Shown piece by piece: positions 48,051 to 56,732 of a stretch of 64,000 nt of DNA. Both the position numbers and the translations under genes were made by a program. The notes under the pieces were generated by a model that saw only the letters and a list, made by a program, of their open reading frames with translations, was not told the DNA's origin and searched no databases. The stretch is from an uncultured Candidatus Saccharibacteria bacterium. Lineage in GTDB: Bacteria > Patescibacteriota > Saccharimonadia > Saccharimonadales > Saccharimonadaceae. Position 1 is the first letter of the stretch, and each line of letters opens with the position of its first letter. The DNA is taken from the NCBI GenBank assembly GCA_947302975.1, contig CAMYXA010000001.1, forward strand, positions 1-64,000. The letters run 5' to 3'.

Positions 48051-50275
48051 TTATTGCAGATTTTACCTTTTTCAAATGATTGGCAGCCATTCGTAACGCC
48101 GCTCGTTGGGAATCCGTAGGTACCATCTACTGAGCCGCTTGTAATATATTTAGCACGTATTTCCCCGCTATTTTCCCATGCGCCATGCTTCGGGCTATAG
48201 ATAATGACACCGTTTTCAAACAATTGGACGCATGCGCCATCGTGGCCAATATTACAGTTTACTACTCCAGACGGAAGACCTAGTGAGCTATTAGTACCAC
48301 CTATTTCGGCATAGCGTTTATAGATGGCGCTTGGAACAATGTGGGTACCGTTTTTGGCTTGAGCAATAATTGCACCGCCCTCAAATTGTTGAGAACAGGC
48401 TCCGTTGCCACCAACATTACATTCTTCTTCGCCAGTTGGAAAACCAAGTTCACCGTCAATACTACCCTGAGCTATATATCGGCTTCGAATCATGCCGAAG
48501 TTTTCCCAGGTACCAGTTTCATCGTTACTGATAATTACGCCGTTTTCAAAGGCTTGTACACATGCACCATCATGGCCGATATTACAGTTGACATCAACAA
48601 ATGCGTCTCTTAGATATTGTTTGGTTTCGATATATCTTTGAATAATTTCCTTTTTGGTGCTGTAGGTATTGTTGCCGATTTCTGCGATGCTGCCGTTTTC
48701 AAATTCCTGATAGCAGACGCTTCCATCTTTAGAACATTGCTCGCTATTGGTTGGAAAACCAAATATGCCATCAACAGAGCCTGAGGAGACGTAGCGAGCT
48801 CTTGTTTCGCCACCGTTTAGCCACGTGCCATTGGATGGGTGATGAATAATCACACCGTTTTCAAAGACCTGGACACATGCGCCGTCGTGGCCAATATTAC
48901 AGTTCGAGTCACCGATCGGCTTTCCGGTTTTCTCTTCCATCTTTTTATATTCGGTGTAGATTTCGTTTTTGATAACAAAGTAGCGTCCGTTTTCCAGGAT
49001 AATCGTATAGTTTTCAAACTTTTGGACACAGTTTTTGCCTTCGCAGGTAGCGTCTTCCTGAGGTATGCCCAGTGTTTCTTTTGCGCTCTTATATCTTTTT
49101 AGGATTTCGTTCGGAATGATCCAGGCGTCATTGTTCCTAGAAACAACCATGCCACCTTCGAATGATTGAGTACAATTTTTGTTGTTCTTATCACATTCTT
49201 GTGGTCCTTTCGGGAAACCGAGTGGACCATCGATTGTTTTTGCGGCGATATGTTTTTTACGGATTGCACCAAATGATTCCCATGCATTATATTCTTCAGA
49301 ATATATAATGGTGCCGTTTACGTACGCTTGGACACAAGCACCCTTGTGACCGATCTCACAGTTTGTTGTTCCGATTGGTGCGCCTAACGGACTGTTCTTT
49401 TCACCAAGGGTTTTATATCTCATTTTAATTGAGCCAACTGCACCAATTTCAGTTGGATCACCAAACCAATCGCTAAAATATGCGTAGAAATTGCGGTTGC
49501 CGTAGGCGCCGCAAGGGGCGGTGCCGGTGCCGGCGGCGATAGCGGCGGCGTTTGGCTGATACGGGGTGTAGCGATAAAGAGATGAGGTGGCAAGGTTTTC
49601 AATATTCACGATTGAGCCACCACAAGCTGCGTTCGGGCTATACTGAACATAATTTTCGCCGAGAGGATAGTTGGTCCAGCCACCATCCAAAACTTCGCGG
49701 AAGAGCCAGGCGGCTTTTCTGAGCTGATTCTTGAAGCCAAAGTATTGAGAGCTGCATGGAGCGGTGTCTGGGCAGCCAAAGCCGGTCATGGTGCGATAAT
49801 CATAATTATTCGGGATCGGATCCGTGATGAGACCAGACTCTTTTTGAATTAGAACAATAAGAACCTGAGGATTAATTTTGTATTCATTGGCAGTTTCGTA
49901 AATGATTTCGGCAGCGGTTTTGCCTTCACCGATAGTTTCGCCATCTCCGAATAATTCTTCGGAGATACAAACAAAGTGATTATCTTTCCAGTGCCAGCGC
50001 ACGCCTGGGTTTAAGCGAACCAATTCGTCATAGTAAGCGCGGTTACGATTGTCGCAAGGATTCTTTTTAGTGAGGAAAGCCTGAATTTCGTCTTTGGTCA
50101 TGGAGCGGTAGTTAGACATCACATAATCGCTAATGATGTTTCCTGGCCTAAACTTTGAGAGATCTGCAGCTTCTACGTCGCGGTTGCTGCGGTTAATTAA
50201 AAATGCAAAAGATACGACAGCCACAAAAATACCAAGACAAAGCGGAAGAATGCGTTTGTCTCGGCGGCGCGTCAT
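48047..50275 (-). CDS. Secreted LGFP-repeat protein with N-terminal lysozyme-like region
   Basis: Repeated 'GSVDGxxGFPT...CNIGHDGACVQxFENGVIIxxxxxGxWENxGxIRxRYI'; N-terminal 'EYKINPQVLIVLIQKESGLITDP'. Confidence 0.85.
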   Translation of the reverse strand: MTRRRDKRILPLCLGIFVAVVSFAFLINRSNRDVEAADLSKFRPGNIISDYVMSNYRSMTKDEIQAFLTKKNPCDNRNRAYYDELVRLNPGVRWHWKDNHFVCISEELFGDGETIGEGKTAAEIIYETANEYKINPQVLIVLIQKESGLITDPIPNNYDYRTMTGFGCPDTAPCSSQYFGFKNQLRKAAWLFREVLDGGWTNYPLGENYVQYSPNAACGGSIVNIENLATSSLYRYTPYQPNAAAIAAGTGTAPCGAYGNRNFYAYFSDWFGDPTEIGAVGSIKMRYKTLGEKNSPLGAPIGTTNCEIGHKGACVQAYVNGTIIYSEEYNAWESFGAIRKKHIAAKTIDGPLGFPKGPQECDKNNKNCTQSFEGGMVVSRNNDAWIIPNEILKRYKSAKETLGIPQEDATCEGKNCVQKFENYTIILENGRYFVIKNEIYTEYKKMEEKTGKPIGDSNCNIGHDGACVQVFENGVIIHHPSNGTWLNGGETRARYVSSGSVDGIFGFPTNSEQCSKDGSVCYQEFENGSIAEIGNNTYSTKKEIIQRYIETKQYLRDAFVDVNCNIGHDGACVQAFENGVIISNDETGTWENFGMIRSRYIAQGSIDGELGFPTGEEECNVGGNGACSQQFEGGAIIAQAKNGTHIVPSAIYKRYAEIGGTNSSLGLPSGVVNCNIGHDGACVQLFENGVIIYSPKHGAWENSGEIRAKYITSGSVDGTYGFPTSGVTNGCQSFEKGKICNN

Positions 50276-50823
50276 AGTGAGACCGAACCTTCGATGCGTC
50301 CGGTTTTGTCACCAGAAGCGAGATTAATAATAATTTTGTAATTTCCGCTTGCGAAGCCGGCGCGAGGGACGTTGAAGCCTTCGCAGGTTGAGGTTGAAAC
50401 GTCGGCGATGAGGTTGGCGGTTGTGCTGTAGGCAGTGGCGCCGTCCTTTTCGAGATAGAGCGAGCAAGTTCCCTCGCCAAGGTATTGGTCGATATTTACG
50501 CGAATGATAATATTCGAAGAGGTTGCTCCGGCATAGGTTATGGCGCCGGTTAGGGTGTTGTATGTGTTTGGATCTTTGCCTTCATATTTTTGGACTGGGT
50601 CTTTTCCGGTCGTGATTTGGTCTGGTTCTGGGTCTTTTTCTGGTGTTGGCTCTGGATCCGAACCACCTTTACCATCAACAATGACAGTTGATGGCTCCGT
50701 ATCTTTTGGAGCGTCTTTATCTTTGAAGCAATAAACATAAATCACGGCGGCTACCGTTGCAACGGCCGCTAAAAGCAATATAGTAAAGATGATTTTTCCG
50801 GTTTTTTGTTTTTTTCTTCGCAT
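50272..50823 (-). CDS. Secreted/membrane-anchored hypothetical protein, Pro/Asp/Glu linker
   Basis: Basic N-terminus, TM helix, 'DPEPTPEKDPEPDQ' linker, small beta-rich domain; overlaps the LGFP gene start by 4 nt. Confidence 0.65.
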   Translation of the reverse strand: MRRKKQKTGKIIFTILLLAAVATVAAVIYVYCFKDKDAPKDTEPSTVIVDGKGGSDPEPTPEKDPEPDQITTGKDPVQKYEGKDPNTYNTLTGAITYAGATSSNIIIRVNIDQYLGEGTCSLYLEKDGATAYSTTANLIADVSTSTCEGFNVPRAGFASGNYKIIINLASGDKTGRIEGSVSL

Positions 50824-50856
50824 GAGGTAATCCTCCTTGGAGTAAGCATAACAGAA

Positions 50857-50881
50857 ATCACCTCTTTTGTAAAGAGGTGGA
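50857..50881 (-). terminator. Putative terminator after lexA-like gene
   Basis: CACCTCTTT-ACA-AAAGAGGTG followed by ATTTCT on the minus strand. Confidence 0.5.
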
Positions 50882-50888
50882 GACGCTA

Positions 50889-51215
50889 TTATTCAGACAA
50901 ATCGAGTTCTAAAATCGCAGCAGCACGCTTCAAGATTTCCTGCTCTTCTTCGCTTGCAGTTTCGAGCTTGGCATTGAACAATTTCACAGTTTCTTCGTGC
51001 TTAAAATCGACTAGCTCGAGAGAGCGGGCAGCACCAGGAACTTTTTTGATAACACCTTTTTCGACAAGATTGTCGATATGTTCGGCGACGGCGGAGACTG
51101 AAGAAAGATTTAGACCAGCCATGATTTCACGATAGGTTGGAGAAATAGAATTCTCTTTCGTGAATTCGTCGATGAAGTTCAGAAGCGCGATTTGTTTCTT
51201 CGTTAGTTTAACCAT
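50889..51215 (-). CDS. LexA-like winged-helix DNA-binding protein lacking an S24 peptidase domain
   Basis: 'LTKKQIALLNFIDEFTKENSISPTYREIMAGLNLSSVSAVAEHIDNLVEKGVIKKVPGAARSLEL' matches the LexA N-terminal domain; the ORF ends after about 108 aa. Confidence 0.82.
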   Translation of the reverse strand: MVKLTKKQIALLNFIDEFTKENSISPTYREIMAGLNLSSVSAVAEHIDNLVEKGVIKKVPGAARSLELVDFKHEETVKLFNAKLETASEEEQEILKRAAAILELDLSE

Positions 51216-51245
51216 ATATATATTATACATGCTATAATAGGGCTA

Positions 51246-52769
51246 ATGGTAAAAAATCATACAATCGATGGACTTAAGGTCCGTAATACTAAGGCTGTCG
51301 CTTCGACGCCTTCTATTGATGGCATTGGAACTAAGAAGAAATCTCCACGAGTTGTTTCTTCAAAAAACACTGTTAGTCTTGAGATTCCAAAGGGTGCTTC
51401 GAAGGTTACTGCTAAGAAGGTCGCGCCAAAGAAGGCCGCTCCTAAAAAGACTAGCGTGAAACCAGTTGAGCAACCAAAGAAAACTGTCTCGGTTGATGAT
51501 TTCCTTGCACCAGTTGGAACTTTTGATTTTGATTCTGAATCTGGCCAACTCAAAGAAAGCGATGAGCCAGTCAAGAAACAAGCTTATGACGAACTCGACA
51601 AGAAGACCGCAAAGAAGATGCAAAAACAGGCGAAGAAAAATAATCGCCTGAAGAAAAAGAAATCGAAGGTTAAGACTATTATCATTACAATTGTTCTTCT
51701 GATTATTGTTGTTGCGCTTGCGGGCGGACTTTGGCTCTGTCTCTGGGGTAACGATATTATTATGAAGATTACTGGCGGCAAGAGCGATCTCTTTAGCGCA
51801 ATCGGTGTTCTTACGAGCGATACTTATGAACCGCTCAAGATGGACAAAAACGGCCGCACAAATATCTTAATCTTCGGTACGAGCGGCTACAACATGGAGG
51901 GCGACGAAGGATATGGAGTTCATGATGGCGCTCAGCTCGCTGATTCGATTATGGCCTTTAGCGTTGATCAGAATGCTGGTGATATCGCTATGGTGAGCCT
52001 ACCTCGTGATCTCAAGGCTCCAACTGCCTGCACTGGCACTGGCAAGATTAATGAAACTTATTGGTGCCACAATCAGTCTGGTGACAACGAACAGGCTGGC
52101 GCACAGGCGCTCATGAATGACGTTTCCGATATTCTCGGCCTTGATTTCCAATACTATGTCCACGTTAACTGGGGGTCACTTGTCCAGATTGTCGACATTC
52201 TTGGCGGGATTACAATTACTCTCGACGAAGGTATTTATGATTATGATTGGACTGGTGCCGTTTATGATCCTGGAATTCCTTACACCATTAATGGCGCCGA
52301 GGCACTTGGTGTTGCTCGCGCAAGGCACGGCACGGTTGGTGGAGACTTTTCTCGTGGTAACAACCAGCAAAAACTCCTGATTGCGATCAAGGAAAGAATT
52401 TATGAGAAGAATCTTTCCCTCACTGATATGATAAGTCTCGCTGGTACGCTTGGCGACAACTTGAGATCTAGCTTGTCTCTCGAAGAGATTAAAACTGCTG
52501 CTCATCTCACTTTTGATTTCGACTTCAATAGCATTCGCCAGATCCCTCTTGTTGACTACGATGAAGGCATTTATTACTTCAAGACCGCTAACATTAATAA
52601 TATTTCCTATGTTATTCCATCTGCTGGCGTTGGCAATTACTATGCAATCAATAACTATGTTGCAGAGAATATTAAGACTCCACTTCCTCCAGAACCGGAA
52701 GAACCAGAAGAGGACGTTGAAGCTGGCGCCGAGACCGATGAACTCGACCCTGAAGGTGCAGAAGAATAA
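51246..52769 (+). CDS. LytR-CpsA-Psr (LCP) family protein
   Basis: TM helix, then 'GRTNILIFGTSGYN...ADSIMAFSVDQNAGDIAMVSLPRDLKA...GTGKINETY...DILGGITITLDEGIYD...GVARARHGTVGGDFSRGNNQQKLL'. Confidence 0.93.
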   Translation: MVKNHTIDGLKVRNTKAVASTPSIDGIGTKKKSPRVVSSKNTVSLEIPKGASKVTAKKVAPKKAAPKKTSVKPVEQPKKTVSVDDFLAPVGTFDFDSESGQLKESDEPVKKQAYDELDKKTAKKMQKQAKKNNRLKKKKSKVKTIIITIVLLIIVVALAGGLWLCLWGNDIIMKITGGKSDLFSAIGVLTSDTYEPLKMDKNGRTNILIFGTSGYNMEGDEGYGVHDGAQLADSIMAFSVDQNAGDIAMVSLPRDLKAPTACTGTGKINETYWCHNQSGDNEQAGAQALMNDVSDILGLDFQYYVHVNWGSLVQIVDILGGITITLDEGIYDYDWTGAVYDPGIPYTINGAEALGVARARHGTVGGDFSRGNNQQKLLIAIKERIYEKNLSLTDMISLAGTLGDNLRSSLSLEEIKTAAHLTFDFDFNSIRQIPLVDYDEGIYYFKTANINNISYVIPSAGVGNYYAINNYVAENIKTPLPPEPEEPEEDVEAGAETDELDPEGAEE

Positions 52770-52800
52770 AAAAGTCCCCCTTTCGGGGGAGTTTTTTTAT
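52769..52800. terminator. Bidirectional Rho-independent terminator between LCP gene and jag
   Basis: AAAAAAGTCCCCC-TTTC-GGGGGAGTTTTTTT. Confidence 0.88.
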
Positions 52801-53258
52801 TCAGCAATTTTTGAGATGATGAGTTTTCTTTCTCTTCCCTCACCTTCAGAATGGGTGGTGATGTCTGAGTAATCTTCCGCTAGTTTGTGAACGACGCGGC
52901 GATCGGCGGCGTTTAGGTTGATAGTCATTGGCTCACCAGTCTCACGAACTTTTTTGATCCAGCCTTCAGCCTTTTCAGAAATGCGATCTGCGCGTTGGCG
53001 CTTGTAGTCGGCAACATCGACATTTACGCGGGTTACCTCGGCGTCCTTAGCGATAAGGGCAGCCTGAACGATGTGCTGCAAGGAACGAAGGTTGTCTGCG
53101 TTTCTACCGATGAGAAGTGAGTTTAGAGAAGTTGATGGAACGGATAGTTGAATCACTTCGTCGTCGATGGTGGAATAGACCGCAACATTGATACCGAAGA
53201 AGCTCAGCAAATCCTCCAAATACTTCGCTGCAAAGCGGATTGATTCGTCTTTATTCAT
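52797..53258 (-). CDS. jag: Jag/KhpB-like RNA-binding protein (KH + R3H)
   Basis: 'LLIGRNADNLRSLQHIVQAAL' KH and 'NLNAADRRVVHKLAEDYSDITTHSEGEGRERKLIIS' R3H; located with yidC-rnpA-rpmH. Confidence 0.92.
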   Translation of the reverse strand: MNKDESIRFAAKYLEDLLSFFGINVAVYSTIDDEVIQLSVPSTSLNSLLIGRNADNLRSLQHIVQAALIAKDAEVTRVNVDVADYKRQRADRISEKAEGWIKKVRETGEPMTINLNAADRRVVHKLAEDYSDITTHSEGEGRERKLIISKIAE

Positions 53259-53260
53259 TA

Positions 53261-54355
53261 TTATCTCCTTTTCTTTTTATTATCTTTAGCGGAGATACGA
53301 GTGATTTTTGTTCCTGTTTTTTTGTTTATAACTTCAGCTTCCTGAATATTTTTAAGTTCTTTAGTAATGGCGCTGTCGGTCATATCATCCATGTCGTCAC
53401 GAGCCTTTTTAAGGATGACTTTTTGGATGAGGACGGTTAAGAGGTTGCTAAGGAAGTAATAGAATGCGAGAGCGCCATGAAGGTTAAACATGATGAGGAA
53501 CATCATGAAAGGCATCATCATGCTCATTTGGCGAGTCGACATAGCTGAGATATCGGATTGATCAACATCTTTACCAGCGCTTGCTTCTTTTAATAGATCA
53601 CGGAATTTCTTTTGTTTTTCAGCTTTTCCGGATGGCATTTGTTGGCGAGCCACAAGATATTGAACAACGGCAGCTGCCACTGAACAAACCATCATGAAGA
53701 GAGCGCTCCAGCTGAAACCCTTCAAAAGGTCGCTCGCTTTTGCTTCGAGGTTGACCTTGCCGAAGAGCTGAGGATGATAATCATAGGCAGTCTTTTGTTC
53801 GGATGGAATGTCCGGGTTGGTTAGATCGAGGAGGTATGGCTCTTGCTTTTCTTTGAGCTCCTTGATGATTGAGCCGTCATAAGCAACGATATCATAGGCG
53901 CGGTTTGAAAGATTGTCGGTTGGAAGTGGAGTTGCAATGACGCGAATGGCACCAAAGATAGCGATAAAGATTGGAAGCTGGATAAAGAGAGTCAAGACGG
54001 AACGGAATGGCTTCACATTATATCTTTTGTATAGATCCATAGTTTGGAGAGATTCGAGTTGCTTGTTACCGTTGCAGTTTTTGCGAATCTTAGCAAGCTC
54101 TGGCTGAATCTTTCGCATGAGGCGAGTTTGATGGAGCTGCTTTTTGGTTAGAGGGATCGTTAAAAGTTTTACGAGAACCGTAAAGATAATGATTGCGAGA
54201 CCAAAATCGCCAACCAAGTTATAAATCATAAAGAGAAGGTTTACGATTGGTCGGACAATAATAATATCGATTAGATTAAATAGGCCACCCGCAAGAATCA
54301 TCCCAACAATTAGGGCAGCAATAATAGTTAGGGTAATAAATTTCTTTTTGCTCAT
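53261..54355 (-). CDS. yidC: YidC/Oxa1 membrane insertase
   Basis: 'GLAIIIFTVLVKLLTIPLTKKQLHQTRLMRKIQPELAKIRKN...RSVLTLFIQLPIFIAIFGAIR'; canonical gene neighbourhood. Confidence 0.95.
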   Translation of the reverse strand: MSKKKFITLTIIAALIVGMILAGGLFNLIDIIIVRPIVNLLFMIYNLVGDFGLAIIIFTVLVKLLTIPLTKKQLHQTRLMRKIQPELAKIRKNCNGNKQLESLQTMDLYKRYNVKPFRSVLTLFIQLPIFIAIFGAIRVIATPLPTDNLSNRAYDIVAYDGSIIKELKEKQEPYLLDLTNPDIPSEQKTAYDYHPQLFGKVNLEAKASDLLKGFSWSALFMMVCSVAAAVVQYLVARQQMPSGKAEKQKKFRDLLKEASAGKDVDQSDISAMSTRQMSMMMPFMMFLIMFNLHGALAFYYFLSNLLTVLIQKVILKKARDDMDDMTDSAITKELKNIQEAEVINKKTGTKITRISAKDNKKKRR

Positions 54356-54368
54356 TAGAGTGATTATA

Positions 54369-54710
54369 TCAAAGAACTGAGGAGTCGGCAACCAAGTCCC
54401 CGAGAAGCTTCACGAGCTCCGGGAATGGCATTGTGGCCACGTCTTTCGAGAAGACAGTAAATATATAATCATGTTTTTTAGGGACATATTCGAAGTTGGT
54501 GCGGATAGCTTCATAAACGCGGCGACGAATATGATTCCTACCAACAGCAGTTTTCAACACCTTTTTTGAAACAACAACAGCAACACGAGTGAAACCTCTC
54601 TCGTTTTCGAGGACAGTCACAGACATCTTGGATGAGCGAACGGTTTTCCCTTTTTGATAGACAAACCTCACTCCTCCTCTAGAATGGAATCGATATTTTT
54701 TGCTTAACAT
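54369..54710 (-). CDS. rnpA: Ribonuclease P protein component
   Basis: 'RFHSRGGVRFVYQKGKTVRSSKMSV...RVAVVVSKKVLKTAVGRNHIRRRVYEAIR'. Confidence 0.95.
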   Translation of the reverse strand: MLSKKYRFHSRGGVRFVYQKGKTVRSSKMSVTVLENERGFTRVAVVVSKKVLKTAVGRNHIRRRVYEAIRTNFEYVPKKHDYIFTVFSKDVATMPFPELVKLLGDLVADSSVL

Positions 54711-54734
54711 TCTATATATATTATATACCAAAAA

Positions 54735-54765
54735 AGAATCCTCCGGTTAATCGGAGGAGTTTCTT
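54735..54765 (-). terminator. Hairpin between rpmH and rnpA
   Basis: TCCTCCG-ATTAA-CGGAGGA followed by T-rich DNA on the minus strand. Confidence 0.55.
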
Positions 54766-54767
54766 TA

Positions 54768-54905
54768 TTAAGCGGTTAGGCGTGCGCGGCCTTTCAAGCG
54801 GCGACGAGCCAAGACCTTTCGGCCATTCTTAGTGGCATTGCGCTTCATGAATCCATGCTCAACTGCGCGTTGGCGCTTGTGTGGCTGATAAGTACGTTTT
54901 GGCAT
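54768..54905 (-). CDS. rpmH: 50S ribosomal protein L34
   Basis: Manual translation [45 protein letters not shown]; too short for the supplied ORF list. Confidence 0.97.
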   Translation of the reverse strand: MPKRTYQPHKRQRAVEHGFMKRNATKNGRKVLARRRLKGRARLTA

Positions 54906-54949
54906 ATTATTCCTTAAATTTTAATTATTTTCAAAATCTTGTCCTAGTA

Positions 54950-55095
54950 TACCTCATTTTTCCACATTTTTCAAGAAGTTTTCCACACTTCATATAGGGG
55001 TTGTCTCAATATTGTGGAAAACTTACCCCTATTAGTTTTTGTTTATATTAGATAATAAAATTTTACAGATTAAAGCCTGTGGAAAACTCTAAATT
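54950..55095. promoter_or_regulatory. oriC candidate: four DnaA-box-like TTTTCCACA/TGTGGAAAA sites plus AT-rich tract
   Basis: Sites at 54958-54966 and 54979-54987 (TTTTCCACA), 55013-55021 and 55078-55086 (TGTGGAAAA); AT-rich 'GTTTATATTAGATAATAAAATTTTACAG' between; located between rpmH and dnaA. Confidence 0.85.
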
Positions 55096-55124
55096 CGTGT
55101 ATAATGTTTTCTTATAGGAGGTTT

Positions 55125-56492
55125 ATGTACGACGTTTGGAAAAATGTTTTGGCCGAAATTGAACAAAAAGTCTCTAAGGCTAATTTTTCGACGTGGTTCT
55201 CAGACCTTTCCCTTTTATCTATTGAGAACGGTGTGGTCACAATTGGAGTGAAGAACTCCTTTCTGATCAAACAACTCAACACGCGTTACCTAGAGATTAT
55301 AAAAAGTGCACTTATTAATAATGGTGTGGAGGTTAAGGATATTGCCTTTGAGCTTTCCGCCAAGAAAAAGTCTGCTATTCGTTCTCGCGAGATCACTCAT
55401 GAGGATGTTTCCGCAAAAGAACACATTAAAGAGGTGCGCACAAAAATAAAAGAACAGTCTTTCTCTAATTACGAGAATGGGCTTAATCTAAAATACACCC
55501 TAAACAATTTTGTGATTGGTTCAAATAATGACCTTGCCGTTTCAGCAGCCAAGAGTATTATCGATGCGCCAGGTACAAGATATAACCCGTTTTTCCTTTA
55601 TGGTGGTCCTGGTCTTGGTAAAACTCACCTTGTACAAGCAATCGGAAATGAGCTTTTGCGTCGCAATCCAAAATTAAAGATTCTTTATACCCCGATCTCA
55701 CATTTCTATTCTGATTTCGTGGAGTCTATTCAGGCTGGTAAGGGTAAAGAGTTTTACCGCAAGTTCCAAAAGCTTGATGTTCTTATTATTGATGATATCC
55801 AGCTCATTATGGGTAAGGAAAAGAGTCAGGAAGAGTTTTTTAATATCTTTAATGACTTATATCAGCTCAATAAACAGATTATCATCACTTCAGATCGTCT
55901 TCCTAGCCAAATCAAAACTCTTGATGAGAGACTTGCTTCTCGCCTCACTTGGGCCGGTGCATTTGATTTGCAGCTTCCAAAGTTTGAGGATAAGTGTGCA
56001 ATCCTAAAATCTAAGGCTGAGTTTATGGGGGCCGAGATTGAGGATGAAGCGATTGAATATATTGCCGAAAATGTGAATACAAATATTCGTGACCTCGAAG
56101 GAGAATTTTCGAAGATTCTTCTTATGTCCGAAGTGAGAGGTATTACTCCACTCGAATTAATTAATAATGGTGCAGTAAGTGTTCAAAAATCCTCAAAGCT
56201 TCGCTCAGTCTCTGCTAAGAATATCGTGGAAAAGGTAGCCAAATATTATCACCTCTCAGTCAAGGAGATGTGTGGAAAGAGTCGCGTGGCTAATATTAAG
56301 ACCGCAAGACAAGTTGCGATGTTCCTACTTTCGAGCGAGCTTTCTATGTCTACCCCAAAGATTGCTGAAGAAGTTGGCGTTAAGGATCACACAACAGTGA
56401 TGCATGGTATTAAGAAGATTAATTCTGATCTTAAGATGAATTTCTTACTCCGAGATCAACTTGAAGAAATAAAGGAGGCAATTTACGGCTAG
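55125..56492 (+). CDS. dnaA: Chromosomal replication initiator DnaA
   Basis: 'YNPFFLYGGPGLGKTHLVQAIGNELL', 'VLIIDDIQLIMGKEKSQEEFFNIFN', domain IV 'VGVKDHTTVMHGIKKI'; SD AGGAGG. Confidence 0.98.
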   Translation: MYDVWKNVLAEIEQKVSKANFSTWFSDLSLLSIENGVVTIGVKNSFLIKQLNTRYLEIIKSALINNGVEVKDIAFELSAKKKSAIRSREITHEDVSAKEHIKEVRTKIKEQSFSNYENGLNLKYTLNNFVIGSNNDLAVSAAKSIIDAPGTRYNPFFLYGGPGLGKTHLVQAIGNELLRRNPKLKILYTPISHFYSDFVESIQAGKGKEFYRKFQKLDVLIIDDIQLIMGKEKSQEEFFNIFNDLYQLNKQIIITSDRLPSQIKTLDERLASRLTWAGAFDLQLPKFEDKCAILKSKAEFMGAEIEDEAIEYIAENVNTNIRDLEGEFSKILLMSEVRGITPLELINNGAVSVQKSSKLRSVSAKNIVEKVAKYYHLSVKEMCGKSRVANIKTARQVAMFLLSSELSMSTPKIAEEVGVKDHTTVMHGIKKINSDLKMNFLLRDQLEEIKEAIYG

Positions 56493-56732
56493 ACTGTGGA
56501 AATATATGTTTAAAACTCTGCTAAAAAGTGTGTTTAAAAATTGTTCATTAAAAAGTGGAAAAGAAAACGAGATTAGCAAAAAGTGGAAAAGAAGTTACTT
56601 TTTACAAAGTTTTTCCATCAATCTACACAAGGTTTTGAACAGAAAATTCTTCCCTGTTTTAAAGCTAGTTTTCCACGATTTCCACATAGCCTACTACTAC
56701 AATTATTAATTATTTAATAGAAAGGAGAAAAA
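56493..56732. promoter_or_regulatory. dnaA-dnaN intergenic region with degenerate DnaA-box-like motifs
   Basis: 'GACTGTGGAAATA', two 'AAAAAGTGGAAAAGAA', 'GTTTTCCACGATTTCCACATAG'. Confidence 0.6.

Noticed and set aside
48047-50275. Periodic similar segments that could suggest CRISPR or satellite DNA
   Set aside because: The periodicity is at the protein level (LGFP repeats) inside one intact ORF; there are no short identical repeats with unique spacers. No CRISPR array was seen in the window.
56506-56709. 67-aa ORF between dnaA and dnaN
   Set aside because: AT-rich intergenic DNA with DnaA-box-like motifs, no SD, no recognisable family.
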